Origin: Cornus controversa
Lineage: Eukaryota > Streptophyta > Magnoliopsida > Cornales > Cornaceae
Assembly (NCBI GenBank): GCA_026545225.1
Contig: CM048853.1
Coordinates: 17,424,755-17,488,754, forward strand
Length of the DNA: 64,000 nt
Reading direction: 5' to 3'
Numbering within the stretch: the stretch's first letter is position 1; each line of letters opens with the position of its first letter. The notes under the pieces were generated by a model. That model was not told the origin of the DNA and did no database searches. It saw only the letters and a list, made by a program, of their open reading frames with translations. Position numbers and translations under genes: made by a program. Below, one piece after another: positions 25,941-38,020 of this stretch.

Positions 25941-26269
25941 ATCCTTAATAATCCCACGTGGTCATTTTATTGATCTGTCTGCTAAATGTAAAACAACTGA
26001 CGTGGGATTAAGCTCACCCAATCCCAACTGCAAGTACACTGAGTAAGGGATAAGATTCACACTCGCCCCTAAATCAAGTAGTGCCCTATCAACACCAACA
26101 TCCCCTATAACACAAGATATAGTGGGTGCACCTAGATCTTTAAACTTAGGGGGGTGTTATGCTGAATAATCGAGCTCACTTGCTCGGTAAGAAAGATTTT
26201 CCTTGGGACACTTCCCCTTGAATTATGCTTTTGAGTGCATAAATCTTTTAAGAACTTTGCATATATTGG

Positions 26270-28090
26270 GATTTATTTTATAGCATCAAGGAGAGGAAGA
26301 TTTATTTTTACCTGCTTAACAACTTCCATCATATCTTGCACTTTCTCCCCTTGTTTCCCAAAAGGTGCCAACTCCTTGAAATGTGTAGGGAATGGAGCTT
26401 TGGGCTCAAATGTTGTCTCAAGAGTTTGAGTAGGTGGAGAAACTGTTGCCTTATTAATTTTAGACTCTAGATTAGGACTCTTTTCCATTTCACTCTCAAC
26501 CTCTTTCTTCTCTTCCACCTTATTATCTAACACTCTCCCACTCCTTAAGGTGGTAATAGCTTGAATATGTTCATGATGATGGCCACTGGCAGCGGCATCA
26601 TCAATTGCATATTGCCCTCTACGATTAGTTACTGGCTGACTTGGCAACTTTCCTTCCTCTCTACGATTCAAAGTGTTAGCTAGTTGCCCCATTTGAGCCT
26701 CTAGCTTAGATATGGATTGAGAGTGGGAATGAAGCAACTGAGTGTTCGATTCAAGTAACTGAGTGCGAGTGTCAAGTCTATCTAATGCCGCTAACACTTT
26801 ATCTTCAAACACTGAATTCCGAGGTGGAGGCTGGGAAGTTTGATGATAATATTGATTCTGGGGCATATTAGATGAAGGATAAGCAGATTGACGACCCGAC
26901 TGAAAACCTGACATAGGAACTGGTCCTTGGGACCGAGGGACAGGATTGTTTAGAGATGGACTATGCCATGAGAGATTTGGATGATTCCTCAAACCTGGAT
27001 TATATGGATGTTTCTAGGTTTAGAGAAAGCAACATTAACTTATTCTGGATTGGATTCAGAAATTTGCCCCGACATGGGACAATCTATAGAATAGTGTGAC
27101 GGACTAGTGCAGATACCACATCCTTCCTGTAAGATAGGAGAAGGGGACAAAAATTGACTAGCCGCCATGAGTTGATCGACTTTTCTCGATAATTCATCCA
27201 CTTTGGTGGAGACATCGAGTGATGTGCCTATTTCGAACGCTCCTCCAGTTTTACGAGAACTACTTATTCTAACTTGACTAGCAGAATCATGTTGTGTGGA
27301 ATTTTCACTGAGATTCACAAACAATGTCCATGCCTCATCCTCATTCTTAAGCATGAATGTACCCCCACGTACAAGTTGCATCTACCATTTGCCTATATGA
27401 CTCAATCAACCCATCATAAAAAAATTGTACAAGTTGCCACTTAGGAATATCATGATGAGGGCACTTCCTAAGCAAATCACCATATCTCTCCCATGTATCA
27501 TGAAATTGCTCCCCTTCTATTTGGGAAAAACTGGTAATAGATTGCCTCATTTGATTTGTTTTCCCTATTGGAAAGTATTTCTCGAGGAACTCTTGTTGCA
27601 GTTGTGCCCAAGAGGTGATCGTATTCGGTGTTAATGAATTTCACCAGTTTTTAGCTTTATCTTTTAGAGAGAATGGGAAAAGACGCATCCATAAAGCATC
27701 ATCAGAAAAATTTTGAATTTTAACAGTTGAACATACTTCTAAGAAGTCATCAAGATGCTTATACGGATCCTCATTATTAAGTCCATAGAAAGATGGGAGC
27801 ATTTGTATAACGCTAGACTTAATCTCATAATTTACTGCTGTGACGTTAGGCAATTACATGCAGGATGGGGATGTATATGCCCCAGGAGCGAAATGCTCCT
27901 TAAGGGCTCGAGGATTGTGCTCAGCCATATTTTCAGTCTCAATCTCAGTCTCAGATGAATGTTCTTCCTCTAAGTCTTGGGCCCTTATTTCTCCTCTATG
28001 TTGATGTAAGGTTCTTTTAAGTTCAGAGTTATATGGGACTATTGGTGTATCTAGAGACCGATAACCCAACATATACCACAAGTGAGGACT
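26270..28090 (-). mobile_element. Athila gag region
   Basis: From high to low coordinates: an N-terminal acidic stretch, a gag core with PSFYGLNNEDPYKHLDDFLEVC and FPFSLKDKAKNW, a GEQFHDTWERYGDLLRKCPHH block, and the linker QAITTLRSGR that precedes the protease in Athila elements. Several breaks. Confidence 0.87.
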
Positions 28091-28457
28091 AAGAATTAAT
28101 TAAAAATAAGAAATAAATAAATAAGTAAATGAACAAATAAATAAATAAAATAAAATAAATAAGAAAAGAAACTAAAATAAAATAATAATAATAATAATAA
28201 TAAATTAAAATAAAATAATAATAAATGAAAGCAAAGCACTAATTAGAATAAGCAAGCACAAGTAGTTTGAATATGAAAAGCTCACAGAGAGTTACGATAA
28301 ATTCCACTCCTTCATTCACGGTTCGTAACCAAAAGCACATGTACTCGAAAAATAAAAAAAAATTGAAATGGATCAGAAAAGAATAAAGAAAAATCCTAAC
28401 TTAACAATTAAATTAAAACTAATCTTTAAGACTAGGCACCAAAATGATTCAAGCAAG
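28091..28457 (-). mobile_element. Athila leader
   Basis: Short AT-rich untranslated leader between gag and primer site, with an AAT microsatellite near 28,185-28,203. Confidence 0.75.
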
Positions 28458-28475
28458 TCCCCGGCAACGGCGCCA
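28458..28475 (-). other. Athila primer-binding site (tRNA-Asp type)
   Basis: Minus strand TGGCGCCGTTGCCGGGGA, five bases inside the 5' LTR edge. It is the site type complementary to the tRNA-Asp 3' end used across Athila/Tat elements. Confidence 0.88.
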
Positions 28476-28480
28476 AAAAT

Positions 28481-29964
28481 TGATGTGATTTCAATTTTAC
28501 TTAACCACTCGCAATAGAACGAGTCCTCGTAGGACAGGGCTATATAGAGGGTGTCGAACCTCAAGGACTTGCAAGGTTGAATTGTTATGTTACTTAGTCT
28601 TGAATTAATTCTAACATAATTGGAAACTAATTGTTGATGTTTGATCTTGATTTTAATTGAGAAAATTAAAGATATTTATAAATTGATGTTATGAAATTTA
28701 ATCTGGAAGAGAAGGTCCTGGGAACTGACTTCACCACTAACTCTCTAACAATGACAATTGTACTAATTTGGGACGTTTAATCTATGCATCCAGAAAAGAA
28801 TGGCTACAAGCCCAATTCAATTCTATCAAGAGAATTCGTTCAGCATTCAATTAAGCATATCTCGTCTTCGCTTAGCATGGCCTATACATCTAACTAACTA
28901 ATGATGTGATAACCCATCTTTGCTTAGTACGAATTATCAAAAATCTAAATTGAACGATATGTGAAAACTATTGTATAACTTGTCTTAACAAAATCACAGA
29001 AGTTGAAAAGAACTAAACCCTAATCATTACAAATTCGAATTCATTCTACAAGAACAAGAATAAATGTGCAATGAATCAATACATTCAATTTAAAAGCAAT
29101 AGCACATCTATTGTTTATGTCTCGGTTATACAATCAATGCACAAATTAAATCATTCCCAAATTTATATACAACTTAAAACATTGAAAGACAGGTTAGGGT
29201 TACGTCACTTCCCCGGAATGGTGTTTAGCCGCTCATGATCGGATGTCCAAGCTTGAATGATGATGAAATCGCCATCCTCTTGTCCGTATCGTCACGAATC
29301 GCCTCTGTATTTCTCTCTGTGTTTCTTCTCCCCAGAATACCCCAGTTTTCTTCCTTTTCGTCGTTTTTACTTTTTGAAACAAAACCAATGGGACACCTAG
29401 CCTCCCCAAAGTGGCAAGTACGCATAAGAAAATGGCACTTGCGCCTTACAAAGTGGCATTTGCGCGCAAAAAGTGGCAGCTGCGCAAATAGGGCAGAAAG
29501 TTGTTGAAAACGTCCTTTTTAAAAAAAATTTGTGAAATATGAAATTGTACAGAATTGAATTTCCTTCAACTTGTGCGAAGATTGGGTCATTTTGACAATC
29601 GTGTACGGAATTATGGCCTGAATACCAAAACGGGTCCAGAACTTTTTAAGCCTAAATTGGCCCAATCTTCAATGCGAATAGGCCCGTGCTCCTTTTCTTC
29701 ATTTAAATTCATTTCCAGCCCATTTCTTCAGTCCATTTAGTTTGGATCTTCAAGATAAACATATCTCTCACGGGTCAAGCTTCAGTGATAACTAAATGAG
29801 CACCATTTGTAGCCCGATTTTACCATTATTAATCAGAATTACCCTTAATCACCTGAAATCATAAAAAAATTAAAATTATTAATAAAAATATGAAAAAAAT
29901 ATTACTAAGACACTAATTCATATAATTTTAGGGATATTGAATATACAATATTCATTGCATATCA
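28481..29964 (-). mobile_element. Athila 5' LTR
   Basis: 1,484 bp, TG...CA ends, about 3% different from 7,915-9,398. ATAAT follows at 29,965. Confidence 0.93.
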
Positions 29965-29969
29965 ATAAT

Positions 29970-29981
29970 TATCTTTGATGA

Positions 29982-30018
<37 letters not shown>

Positions 30019-30185
30019 ATTTAAACCATTTTCAAGTGGGCTTAGACGTTTTTAGACAATTTGGATCAGCCCATGACTCATTTATTTGTGATGGGTCTGG
30101 ACTTCAAATTATCTGATTCATTGGGCCATATTCCAAAGTGGGCTAAACTGAAGATAAACCCAAATTATATTTATGGTGTTGTCGG
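29970..30185 (-). mobile_element. 5' LTR of the Tat-like element, outer part
   Basis: This continues the sequence cut at 7,914; both sides share the ATAAT target copy and the same ATAATTAT-rich style. The outer LTR edge is not certain. A CCCA near 30,160 is one candidate, and no second LTR is available for comparison. Confidence 0.5.
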
Positions 30186-30969
30186 TGTTTGATTTGATGA
30201 AATATGAACTTTAAAGTAAGAACCCTAGAAACGTGAATTTGGGACCTTTTGATTCAAACCATGAATCAGTGAGATTGTTGTATTAATATGAAGATGAACC
30301 CAAGGGGAGTAGATTGGTGCATAACTTGAGTGGAATGGTGGCTAGAAAAGGAACCGAAAATGGCTGTCAGCGAAGTGGAGTTGGTAACAGGTCTGGTACG
30401 TGAGAAAATGAGGAAGAAGGAGATGAACAATAGGCCGCACAAAGACCACGTGCACTGCCGGCACGTGGGGCTCGTGAACCCATTTATGGTGGCTGTCCAG
30501 GACCGAAATAAGGCTGGTCCAGTCCCACTCGCTGAGCCCAACCTCTGGGCCTAGTTTCGGGCCATCTAGAATATAAAAATATTTTTTAAATATTTTAAAA
30601 TGATTAAAAATGTGGAAAAATACTTTAAAAATATCAAAAAAATACTGAAAAATTTCCAAAAAATCAAATTAGTCTTTTTAGGACCGAATATGCTTGGTGT
30701 TATATGTTTGGGCTAGACTTAGTCATATTAGTTATTTATTTAGTATGAAAAGTAGTCTTTTAAGCGCAAAAATTGAGAGTACAAATTATCCGTGAGCAAC
30801 TAGGTTTTAAAAATTTACCGGTAGCTAAGATAGATAGGATGACACATTTTTAGGTACAATATAATCTCTAGATTGGGTCTGTGGATTAGAAATAAAATTT
30901 AGTACATGTATAGAGCACACATGCATAGTGTGTGTGTGGGTGTGGGAGTGTGGCCGATGGTGATGGTTG

Positions 30970-31430
30970 AGATTACTGGAGTGTGTATATATCCCTCCAG
31001 CGTGGAGTTGCGGGTCACTCTAGCGTAGAGTGTGTGTTCCTCCACATTACTCATATTTTTATAGAGTGTGTATATGTCTCTCCAGCGTAGAGCTGCGGGT
31101 CCCTCTAGCATAGAGTGCGTGTCCCTCCACATTACTTATTTTTACGATGGAGTTGCGGGTCCTTCTAATATAGAGCGTGTGTCTCTCTATATTATTCATG
31201 TTGCATGGAGTGTGTGTTTCTTTGGTTTGGAGTGTGTGTCCCTCTACATCACTTATCTTACGATATGGACATAGTTCATACTTGTTAACTCTGATATGGA
31301 GCGTGTGTCTCTCCATATTATTCATGTTGCGTGGAGTGTGTGTTTCTTTGGTTTGAAGTGTGTGTCCCTCTACATCACTTATTTTACGATCTGGACATAG
31401 TTCATACTTGTTAACTCTATATTAGAGCTT
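30970..31430. repeat. Minisatellite with GTGTGTCTCTCC words; last two units about 122 bp
   Basis: Units with GAGTGTGTATAT, CTCCAGCGTAGAG and CCCTCCACATTACTTAT recur from about 30,980. Two longer, nearly identical units follow at about 31,183-31,304 and 31,305-31,425, sharing ATTATTCATGTTGC and GGACATAGTTCATACTTG. Confidence 0.82.
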
Positions 31431-32094
31431 GAGTTATATTGTTCTTCCTCCACACTTTAGGATATATTGTATCTAGTGATCTCTTGTGAAAAATATTGTC
31501 ATGAATATAATTGATTAAATGGAAGTTGGGTTTGATGAGGCCATTGGTTAAACTTGTTAAAGAACATTTCAGTTCAAGTACATCACGAACATATTTTTAG
31601 GGTGCACACTATATTGACTAGTAGACTTGAAATGTTTGAGTTGGGCCAGGAGATGAAACCTCTCGTGTATTGTTAAGTACTTGATGCTGTTAAAGATACC
31701 TTTATTTTCTTAAATAAATGCACCGTATGATTATCTATATTAATTAACTCACTGTACTAACTGCTAAAGTATAGTGATTTTTGTCAGTTAGCATTACTCA
31801 CTAGGCTTTTAAGCTCACCCCTTATTTTTTTTTTCACATTTTAGGTGTGTGAAATCACATCTATAGCGTATTGGAGGAGGATTCCACACGAAGATTGATC
31901 CAGATCCTTGTTATGGTTTTCTTTTATTTCAGTTCTTGAGACAACTTTTTTTAGTAAGAGTTGTTATAAATGTATAACTTTGATTTGATTGTATTTAATT
32001 TTGTGGATATCAGTTGGTTATATCATATGAACATTTATTATGGTTGTTACCTCTTTTTTATTGGAACAATGTGAGATTATGTGGGTTAGGATAT

Positions 32095-32293
32095 TATTAA
32101 TTCGGGAAATGCTAAACGTCATGAAAATTTATCATGAATTGCCTTCATGAATGATGTGGCAAGTGATAATACCATTGACATTCCGTGTATGGGGGGAATC
32201 CCACCAATACTAACTCATCATTTAATTGCCACATCATTCAAGATAAAAATTCATGATATATTTTCATGACGTGTAGCATTGCTCTATTAATTC
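32095..32293. mobile_element. MITE, Mutator-like, 9-bp target repeat TATTAATTC
   Basis: The element is 32,104-32,284 (181 bp). The ends GGGAAATGCT and AGCATTGCTC are inverted repeats that extend through ACGTCATGAAAAT and ATCATGAATT to about 35 bp. TATTAATTC stands at 32,095-32,103 and 32,285-32,293. A 9-bp duplication and long terminal repeats fit Mutator-like MITEs. A relative lies at 46,691. Confidence 0.85.
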
Positions 32294-32415
32294 TATGATA
32301 AGTTGTGGATTTGATATTATTAGTTGTGAATTTAATTGTGATGATTGTGATATTAAATCAATCACAGGTTGAGTGAAATGTCGAAATATCCCGAACTCAA
32401 CTTGGGGGTGTAATA

Positions 32416-32655
32416 GTTTATATAACTATAATAAAATAGTTTTTTTATCTAATAAATGAAATTTATTAATAAAAAAGTTTTTATGTCACTAAATGATTTG
32501 AAATATCTAAAATGTTTTTATATAATTATAATAAAAGAGTTTTTTTTTTTTAATAAATGAAGTTTATGATAAAAAAAATTTTATATCTCTAAATAAAAAA
32601 ATTTATATAACAATAATAAAAGCTTTTTTTATCTACAGTTTATTAATAAAAGAAC
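32416..32655. repeat. AT-rich tandem repeat, about three units
   Basis: TTTATATAACTATAATAAAA-like words start near 32,417, 32,517 and 32,602, each followed by AATAAATGAA or TTTATTAATAAA. The units are of unequal length. Confidence 0.65.
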
Positions 32656-32729
32656 ATTTAAATGATGACTCAATAGTGTATGTAGATGAAGGAGGATGAG
32701 GCTTGTTGTATAGCGGACGATGATCATTG

Positions 32730-32896
32730 ATGACGACGATGGAGTTGGGAGTCCATTGATGGACTCTTATTATCATCATTGGATTAGCGATTTACCAGAA
32801 GAAATTTTTATAATTTTGATATCAAAAAACCCTATCACCTCTTCGTGGGTTGATCCAATTGGTCAGGTATGGACTTTTTGCAACCGGAATGCTTGA
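32730..32896 (+). pseudogene. Remnant of an F-box-like first exon (copy 1)
   Basis: A 45-codon frame (32,759-32,896) begins MDSYYHHW and continues ISDLPEEIFIILISKNPITSSW, which resembles the start of an F-box (DLPEEI...IL.K.P). The DNA just upstream, encoding an Asp-rich stretch and SPLMDS, aligns with the first exons at 43,640 and 51,478. The longer Asp-rich N-terminus is out of register with an upstream ATG, so the copy looks damaged. F-boxes bind SKP1 in SCF ubiquitin ligases. The F-box match is short and only suggestive, and no partner domain was recognised downstream. Confidence 0.45.
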
Positions 32897-33316
32897 ATTG
32901 GTGAAATTTTCAGTATTCTCACAGTAATCGGGTTTAGCTGGATGTTTTTGCATTTTCAGGGTCATATTGGGTTTTGGCTTGTCATTTCTCTAATATCTCG
33001 CCATTGTGTATCAATTATGTTCATTAAGCAAAAAATTTATTTATAGTAAATGGTTTCAGTATGTTATATGGTCTATATTGCTTGTGGCACCAATCTTTGT
33101 GTCTCTATATATCTATAAAGCACATGAATAAGGGATGGAAACTTAGACCAAGGTTGAAGGACCATCTAATTTTACTCATTCTTTTAAACTCACGATTCTC
33201 ACACCTCCTGTTCTAACATATTTATTTAGTTGATTCCCTGTGTTTGCATGATCAATTGTTCTTCTGATTAAGGGCATTATCTTTTAGATTATCCCATCAA
33301 TGTGAAAAAAAAATTA

Positions 33317-33319
<3 letters not shown>

Positions 33320-33361
<42 letters not shown>
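33320..33361. repeat. (AT)n microsatellite, about 42 bp
   Basis: Perfect TA run, followed by GGGATCATTTAAGC. The same arrangement (TA run, then GGATCATTTAAGC) occurs at 58,244-58,276. Confidence 0.95.
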
Positions 33362-33363
<2 letters not shown>

Positions 33364-35200
33364 TAGTGGGATCATTTAAGCTTCATTCCCTTATTTATAT
33401 TGATTGTAATTTCATGATGTTGCTGGTTGATGGGGGTATCAGATACGGAGAAAATCTGATGTGGTTCAATAAATATCTGTGCAAGCGGCTCAAATTTTTG
33501 TGGATAGGAAATTAACATGTTTGACAGAAGCTCCAAATTATCTGTCTCAAACACCTAAACAAACAGTTCAGGATCCAAGTTGTCTAATTTATTTGACAGC
33601 TGTTTAACAAGGGGCCTACTTGTATGAGTGGAGTTATTTGTGAGAAAATTATTCTCGCAGGTGATGAACTTATGTCATTGGTGGCACTTGTGGAAGAAAT
33701 ATGACCCTTGCAAGAATTGGAGTTGATATTTATGGTGCTGCTTCTAAAGACAACATGAACATGGGTGTCTTTATTGGCATTTGGATGGGTCTTGCAAGTC
33801 ATAGAGTGGATGGTCATGGCCCATAATCTGGAGGGAAAAACATTCTTGCTTTTGACAGCATGATATCTACGGTGGCGGTTGTGGGAAGGATGGTTCTTGC
33901 TAGTTATAGAATAGTTTTTCATCATGCTGTCTCTAAAGGGAAAATTTTCTTACTAATGACATAATAAATATTCATGGTTATGCTTGTAGAGGAAAGATTA
34001 TTATTGCTAGTGGTAAAAGAGACACACGTAGTGTTCCTTCTAAAAGAAAAATGTTTTCTTTTGTTACAATATGGATACCTATAGTGGTGATGCTTGTGGA
34101 GGAAAGATGGCTTTCTAAGTGGTAGAGTTGATAGTTGTGGTGCTCTTCAAGTAAAAAAGTTCCTTAAAAGATGCCTTTGTAAGTGGTAGAGTTGATATTT
34201 GTGGTGCTTTTTAAGTAAAACTAGCTATTTCCAGCAGCATAATGAGAATTCACAGTGCTGTACAAGGCTAAAGGGCTCATGGTACTAATGGAAATGCAAC
34301 AGATGGTGCCTTGTGAGGAGGCACACTGCTAATAAATTAGGCATTAGGGAATGATTCAACCAACTGATGTTGTCTCCACTAGAGAATATATTGCTTGTGG
34401 AAAGCTTGCAGCAGTAGTTGCAGTGCACTTTGGATCAGTACTTGCAATCGCAGCCTGCTTTCCCAATTTTCTTGTAATGTCTTGCTAAATTAAAATAGGC
34501 ATTAAAAAATTGCAACACAATCAATATCTCATTGAGGAAATAGAGGACTAGAAAATCCTAGAAAAATGTTCTCTCTTGGCAACCAAATGGAGCATGGCTC
34601 GAACAAAAAAGTGCTGCCCATTCCCTTGTTGGGGTTCTTATGAAAGCCCAAGACTAGCTCTTCTTTGATATCAATGCTTAAACTATCAAAAAACTATTGT
34701 AGTAGCATATGGAATATATATGCATGACAAGTAATCTATTCCTTCAGTTGTAATATGTATGAACATAATTCTTGTTATTCTTTCTTGTTTATCTATTCTT
34801 TTTTAGATATTGTATATATTGGCAAAACTTGGTGTATTTTACCTAGTTAAATAATTCTCTTGTTGTGCCAACTATACCATGCTTCTTTGGATTTCCATAT
34901 TTCTATAACTAATATTTTACCCAGAAAAATGAAATTATATTAAAATAAGACTATAAGAGTGGTGGTAGTGTTATAAGTCGTAACATACAAAGGTTCGAGA
35001 TTACCAATATTTTATAATGGGAAGGTGGCACATGCAAATTCACGCTTCCTTAAAGAAAATTAGTTCTACAATCACTGTTCGCTCCCAAATATGAAATTGC
35101 AGAAAATAAAATGTTGTGGTAGTTGTGTTGGAGTAGCATATTCAGGAGGAAGTTAAGCATATATGTTTTTTTGGAGCAAACAACACTAAGTATATGATTT
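33362..35200. other. Decayed downstream part of gene block 1
   Basis: No long frame is present. The start (33,370-33,430) aligns with 58,265-58,330, so this belongs to the same duplicated block. Between about 33,660 and 34,230 words such as AAGTGGTAGAGTTGATA and GTGGTGCTT recur at roughly 70-80 bp, the pattern left by an old repeat-bearing coding sequence. A copy of the same word, AAGTGGTGGAGTTGATA, occurs at 59,871. I do not recognise the protein. Confidence 0.35.
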
Positions 35201-35209
35201 TCGTTAAGA

Positions 35210-35745
35210 TTGAAAGGGAAGTTCTATAAATAGCTATTAGATAGGCTGTGCTCTATAGGACAGAGAGTTGAGAAGCTAAGAAACAACTACGCATAACGTG
35301 AGTGCGGCAGAAATGCGAATGTTGCGATGAATGTGTGGCAAGACAAGAAAGTATAGAATTAGAAATGAGAATATTCGTGAAATGGTTGGAGTGGTACCAA
35401 TTGGAGACAAATTGAGAGGAAATGAATTAAAATGGTTTGGTCATGTACAAATAATGTGCCAGTTACGAATAGTGACATAGCCCACATAAAGGGTATTGCT
35501 AGGGGAAGGGGAAGACTTAACTTAATGTCGGCAGAGTTAGTAAGGAAGGATGTGTTAACATGTAGTTTGATTGAGGCTATGACCTTGGATTGAGCGGAAT
35601 GGAAAAATAGGATTCATGTAGTCAATCTCAAGTAGTTGGGAAAAGAATTTTTTGAATTGAGTTGAGTTGTCAAGTACAAGTTGCTTTGGGGTGGCAGTAT
35701 GACTGGGGAAGGTTGGGTTGGACAAGACTATGTTGTTGTTCCCTC
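35210..35745 (+). pseudogene. RTE-type LINE, 3' end fragment
   Basis: Plus-strand frames match the C-terminus of plant RTE endonuclease/reverse-transcriptase proteins: MRML, CGKTRK, RIRNENIREMVGVVPIGDKL and LKWFGHVQ, then in other frames a RGRGR..LT segment and WK.RIHVVNLK. One in-frame stop lies early in the MRMLR block and at least one frameshift follows WFGHVQ. The 3' end at about 35,740 is TGTTGTTG-like, as in RTE elements. Everything 5' of the C-terminal part is missing. Confidence 0.8.
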
Positions 35746-37039
35746 TAGTTGGGGCCATTTTAGAAACGTAGATAGGGCCGATGATGTTTGTTAACTTAAT
35801 TGATTGAAATTTCCCTTACATTACGTTTTTCCCTGTTTATCATATTTTGCCTATTGAGTTACCTGAAATACTTGAGTCCAATATTTGTGGGATCTAATGA
35901 ACCTATACTTGGGGACTGAGTAAGCATTACTAAATACTACACTATAAGCTTGGATTTGCATTTAATTTTGGACTTCATCGATTAATGACTTTATATGTAA
36001 TTAATTTAATTTTGGACTCTATAGATTATGGAAACTGGATTTGTAAACGACTTGACAACGTTTGACTTGCCAATTATCTTGTCTGACAGCTAGTGCTATC
36101 ATTACATGGGGTTTGGTTTACTATCTGTTGTTAATGAATACATTTGCTAAACCTATGGAGTATTTTCACATTTATAACTGCCTTATTTCTATTCCACTAA
36201 TTGAAGATTTGTACTTCTATATATAGTTAATTCTTGTTTTAGTTAAGCCAAGATACTTCATAATTGCCTTTTCTAACATCCTCTCCGTATATGGTTAATA
36301 TTTATTATATCGTTTAATTAACCACAACCTTTCAGCTCTCTGTCTGAGGTGACAACCAGCATTCTACTATACATTTAAACAAAGTGATATCTTATGGAGT
36401 TGGGAGCATTGGCAAAAGAGCTATGATACAAGAGCTTGATATGTGCATCTGCCTGCTGATTTTGTTGCCCAACACTCTTATTTGATGGACAGGTCTTGCC
36501 AGTTTTTCCATTCTTTACTCTGATCTTTTTTGGGTTTGAACACAGTATACGCACCGTATTCATTTAAATTCTATTTAGTGCTATTTTTGCTCGCATTGAG
36601 ATTTTACTGCTGCTGCTTGTAGAACTAAGTTTTGCTTTATTGTCATCTGGCTTATATTGTTCTTGCTTATTGTGTGGTGGATGTCAAGTGTGTCTACAGT
36701 TCTTTCAACGGAAAGTACTTTTTTCAGTGTTATTCATCCCTAACTAACCGATTGCATTATGTTGGACTTGGTAGTTGGTTTGAAGTTCTTTCTGATTTCT
36801 AGACAAGGCACTATAAAGGTCAGAAAGCGATAATTTTTTGACCATAAGCCATGGGTTTCCTGTAGCAGCAGTATTCATAATACTATTCACAGTACTTTAT
36901 TGCTATATCACTGTTGCTCTCAAATTCTGGACTGGGTTTTAGGAGCATTGATCAAATTATTGCTGAGGAGTCCTGGTGACTTCTGTTCTGGTTTGGTCTT
37001 ATCATTGGCTTGTCTAAGAGTATGAAAAACCTATATTGC
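35746..37039. other. Intron-like or intergenic DNA, no gene seen
   Basis: T-rich, low in long frames, no recognisable protein or repeat family. It could be intronic DNA of the decayed gene block. Confidence 0.35.
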
Positions 37040-37778
37040 ACTCCTCTATATTGCAAACCTTAGTGTTAACAAATGCTGTATCTGTTTATTATGTTTGTTA
37101 TTAAATAAGTTGTTTTGCGTATAACTCAGATTGCTCTCAATTTCTGAACTTTCCTTTTGCAGTTGAAAATCTTGCTTGAATGAAGAGTTGTTTAAATTTA
37201 AAAAGGTCTAGAATTTGGGAAATTAATGAAACTTTATCTGGCATTCGATGAGCAGTAATAAACTTTGTGTTTGGATGTGCATTTTTTTAATGTGGATACT
37301 TTGGTTCAGTGGCCTTTTAATGTAACCTCGCCTTATGGGGAGCAGTACTAAACCAATTCTTAATTAAATGATTTGATTTGGTTGTTGGATGGTCCCAATT
37401 TACCTCACCTTTTGAGCAGTGAACAGATTTCATCTGTAAGTTGCATGACTTTCTTGTCTAACAGCATGAAGGAACTTCTAGAAAAACTCCTCTTTATTGC
37501 GAACATTAAGGTTAAAAACACACTGTATCCGTCTAATTATGAGTTGTTTTATGCATAATTGGGATTGCTCTCAATTTATGAACTTCCCTTGTGCAGTTGA
37601 ATATCTCGCTTGAATGAGGAGCTCTTCAAATTTAAAGAGTTTGGAGTTTGGGAAATTAATGGAACTTTATTTGGTGATTTGGTGAGTAGTACTAAACTTT
37701 GTGTGTGGATGTACATTTTTTTCTTCTTCTTCTTCTTTTTTTTTAAATTTCTTTTTTGGATATAGTGGTTCAGTGGCT
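37040..37778. repeat. Tandem duplication, unit about 430 bp, two diverged copies
   Basis: CTCCTCTATATTGC...TTGCTCTCAATTTCTGAAC...GGGAAATTAATG at 37,040-37,320 recurs as CTCCTCTTTATTGC...TTGCTCTCAATTTATGAAC...GGGAAATTAATG at 37,487-37,770. The plus-strand style, with a TTTTGCAG site in each copy, resembles intron-exon DNA. Confidence 0.8.
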
Positions 37779-38020
37779 TTTTATATGTTTTTTTTTTTAT
37801 AAATAAAAATTCATTAAAAGGCGCTCAAGAGGGGAGCGCTCCCGAGAAACTACAAAAGGCCGTGCATTTTTTTCTTCTTCTTCTTTTTTTTCAAAATTTC
37901 TTTTTTGGATATAGTGGTTCAGTGGCTTTTTTATATGTTATTTTTTTTTTATAAATAAAAATTCATTAAAAGGCGCTTAAGATGGGAGCGCTCCCGAGAA
38001 ACTACAAAAAGCCGAACACA
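37711..38020. repeat. 151-bp tandem duplication that includes the L1 tail
   Basis: The unit from TACATTTTTTTCTTC to ACTACAAAAGGCC (37,711-37,861) is repeated from 37,862. Each copy has 5' flank DNA, a T-run and about 70 bp of L1 3' end (AAGGCGCT...GGAGCGCTCCCGAG). Confidence 0.85.

Larger units (their letters stand above)
7910..29969 (-). mobile_element. Full-length Athila-clade Ty3/gypsy element, broken, with a chromovirus inserted in it
   Basis: The element proper is 7,915-29,964, flanked by ATAAT at 7,910-7,914 and 29,965-29,969. Parts on the minus strand: 5' LTR 28,481-29,964; primer site 28,458-28,475 of the TGGCGCCGTTGCCGGGG (tRNA-Asp) type used by Athila/Tat elements; gag; protease; reverse transcriptase; RNase H; integrase; a further decayed frame after integrase; polypurine tract 9,399-9,412; 3' LTR 7,915-9,398. 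Without the nested insertion it is about 13.3 kb. The two 1,484-bp LTRs differ at roughly 45-50 sites by eye (about 3%), suggesting about 1.2 million years at the grass rate. The coding region carries on the order of ten or more breaks, so it is a fossil. Confidence 0.93.
30190..32415 (+). mobile_element. Probable chromovirus-type LTR (solo or fragment)
   Basis: The layout matches the other long LTRs in the window: a GC-rich block ending in a GGGCC-type word near 30,550, a run of ATTTTTAAAATATT-like sequence, a minisatellite, a GCTCACCCC...TTTTTTCACATTTTAGG block near 31,810, and an end GGGGGTGTAATA near 32,415. The start and any target repeat were not resolved. A MITE sits inside it at 32,104. 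Confidence 0.45.
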
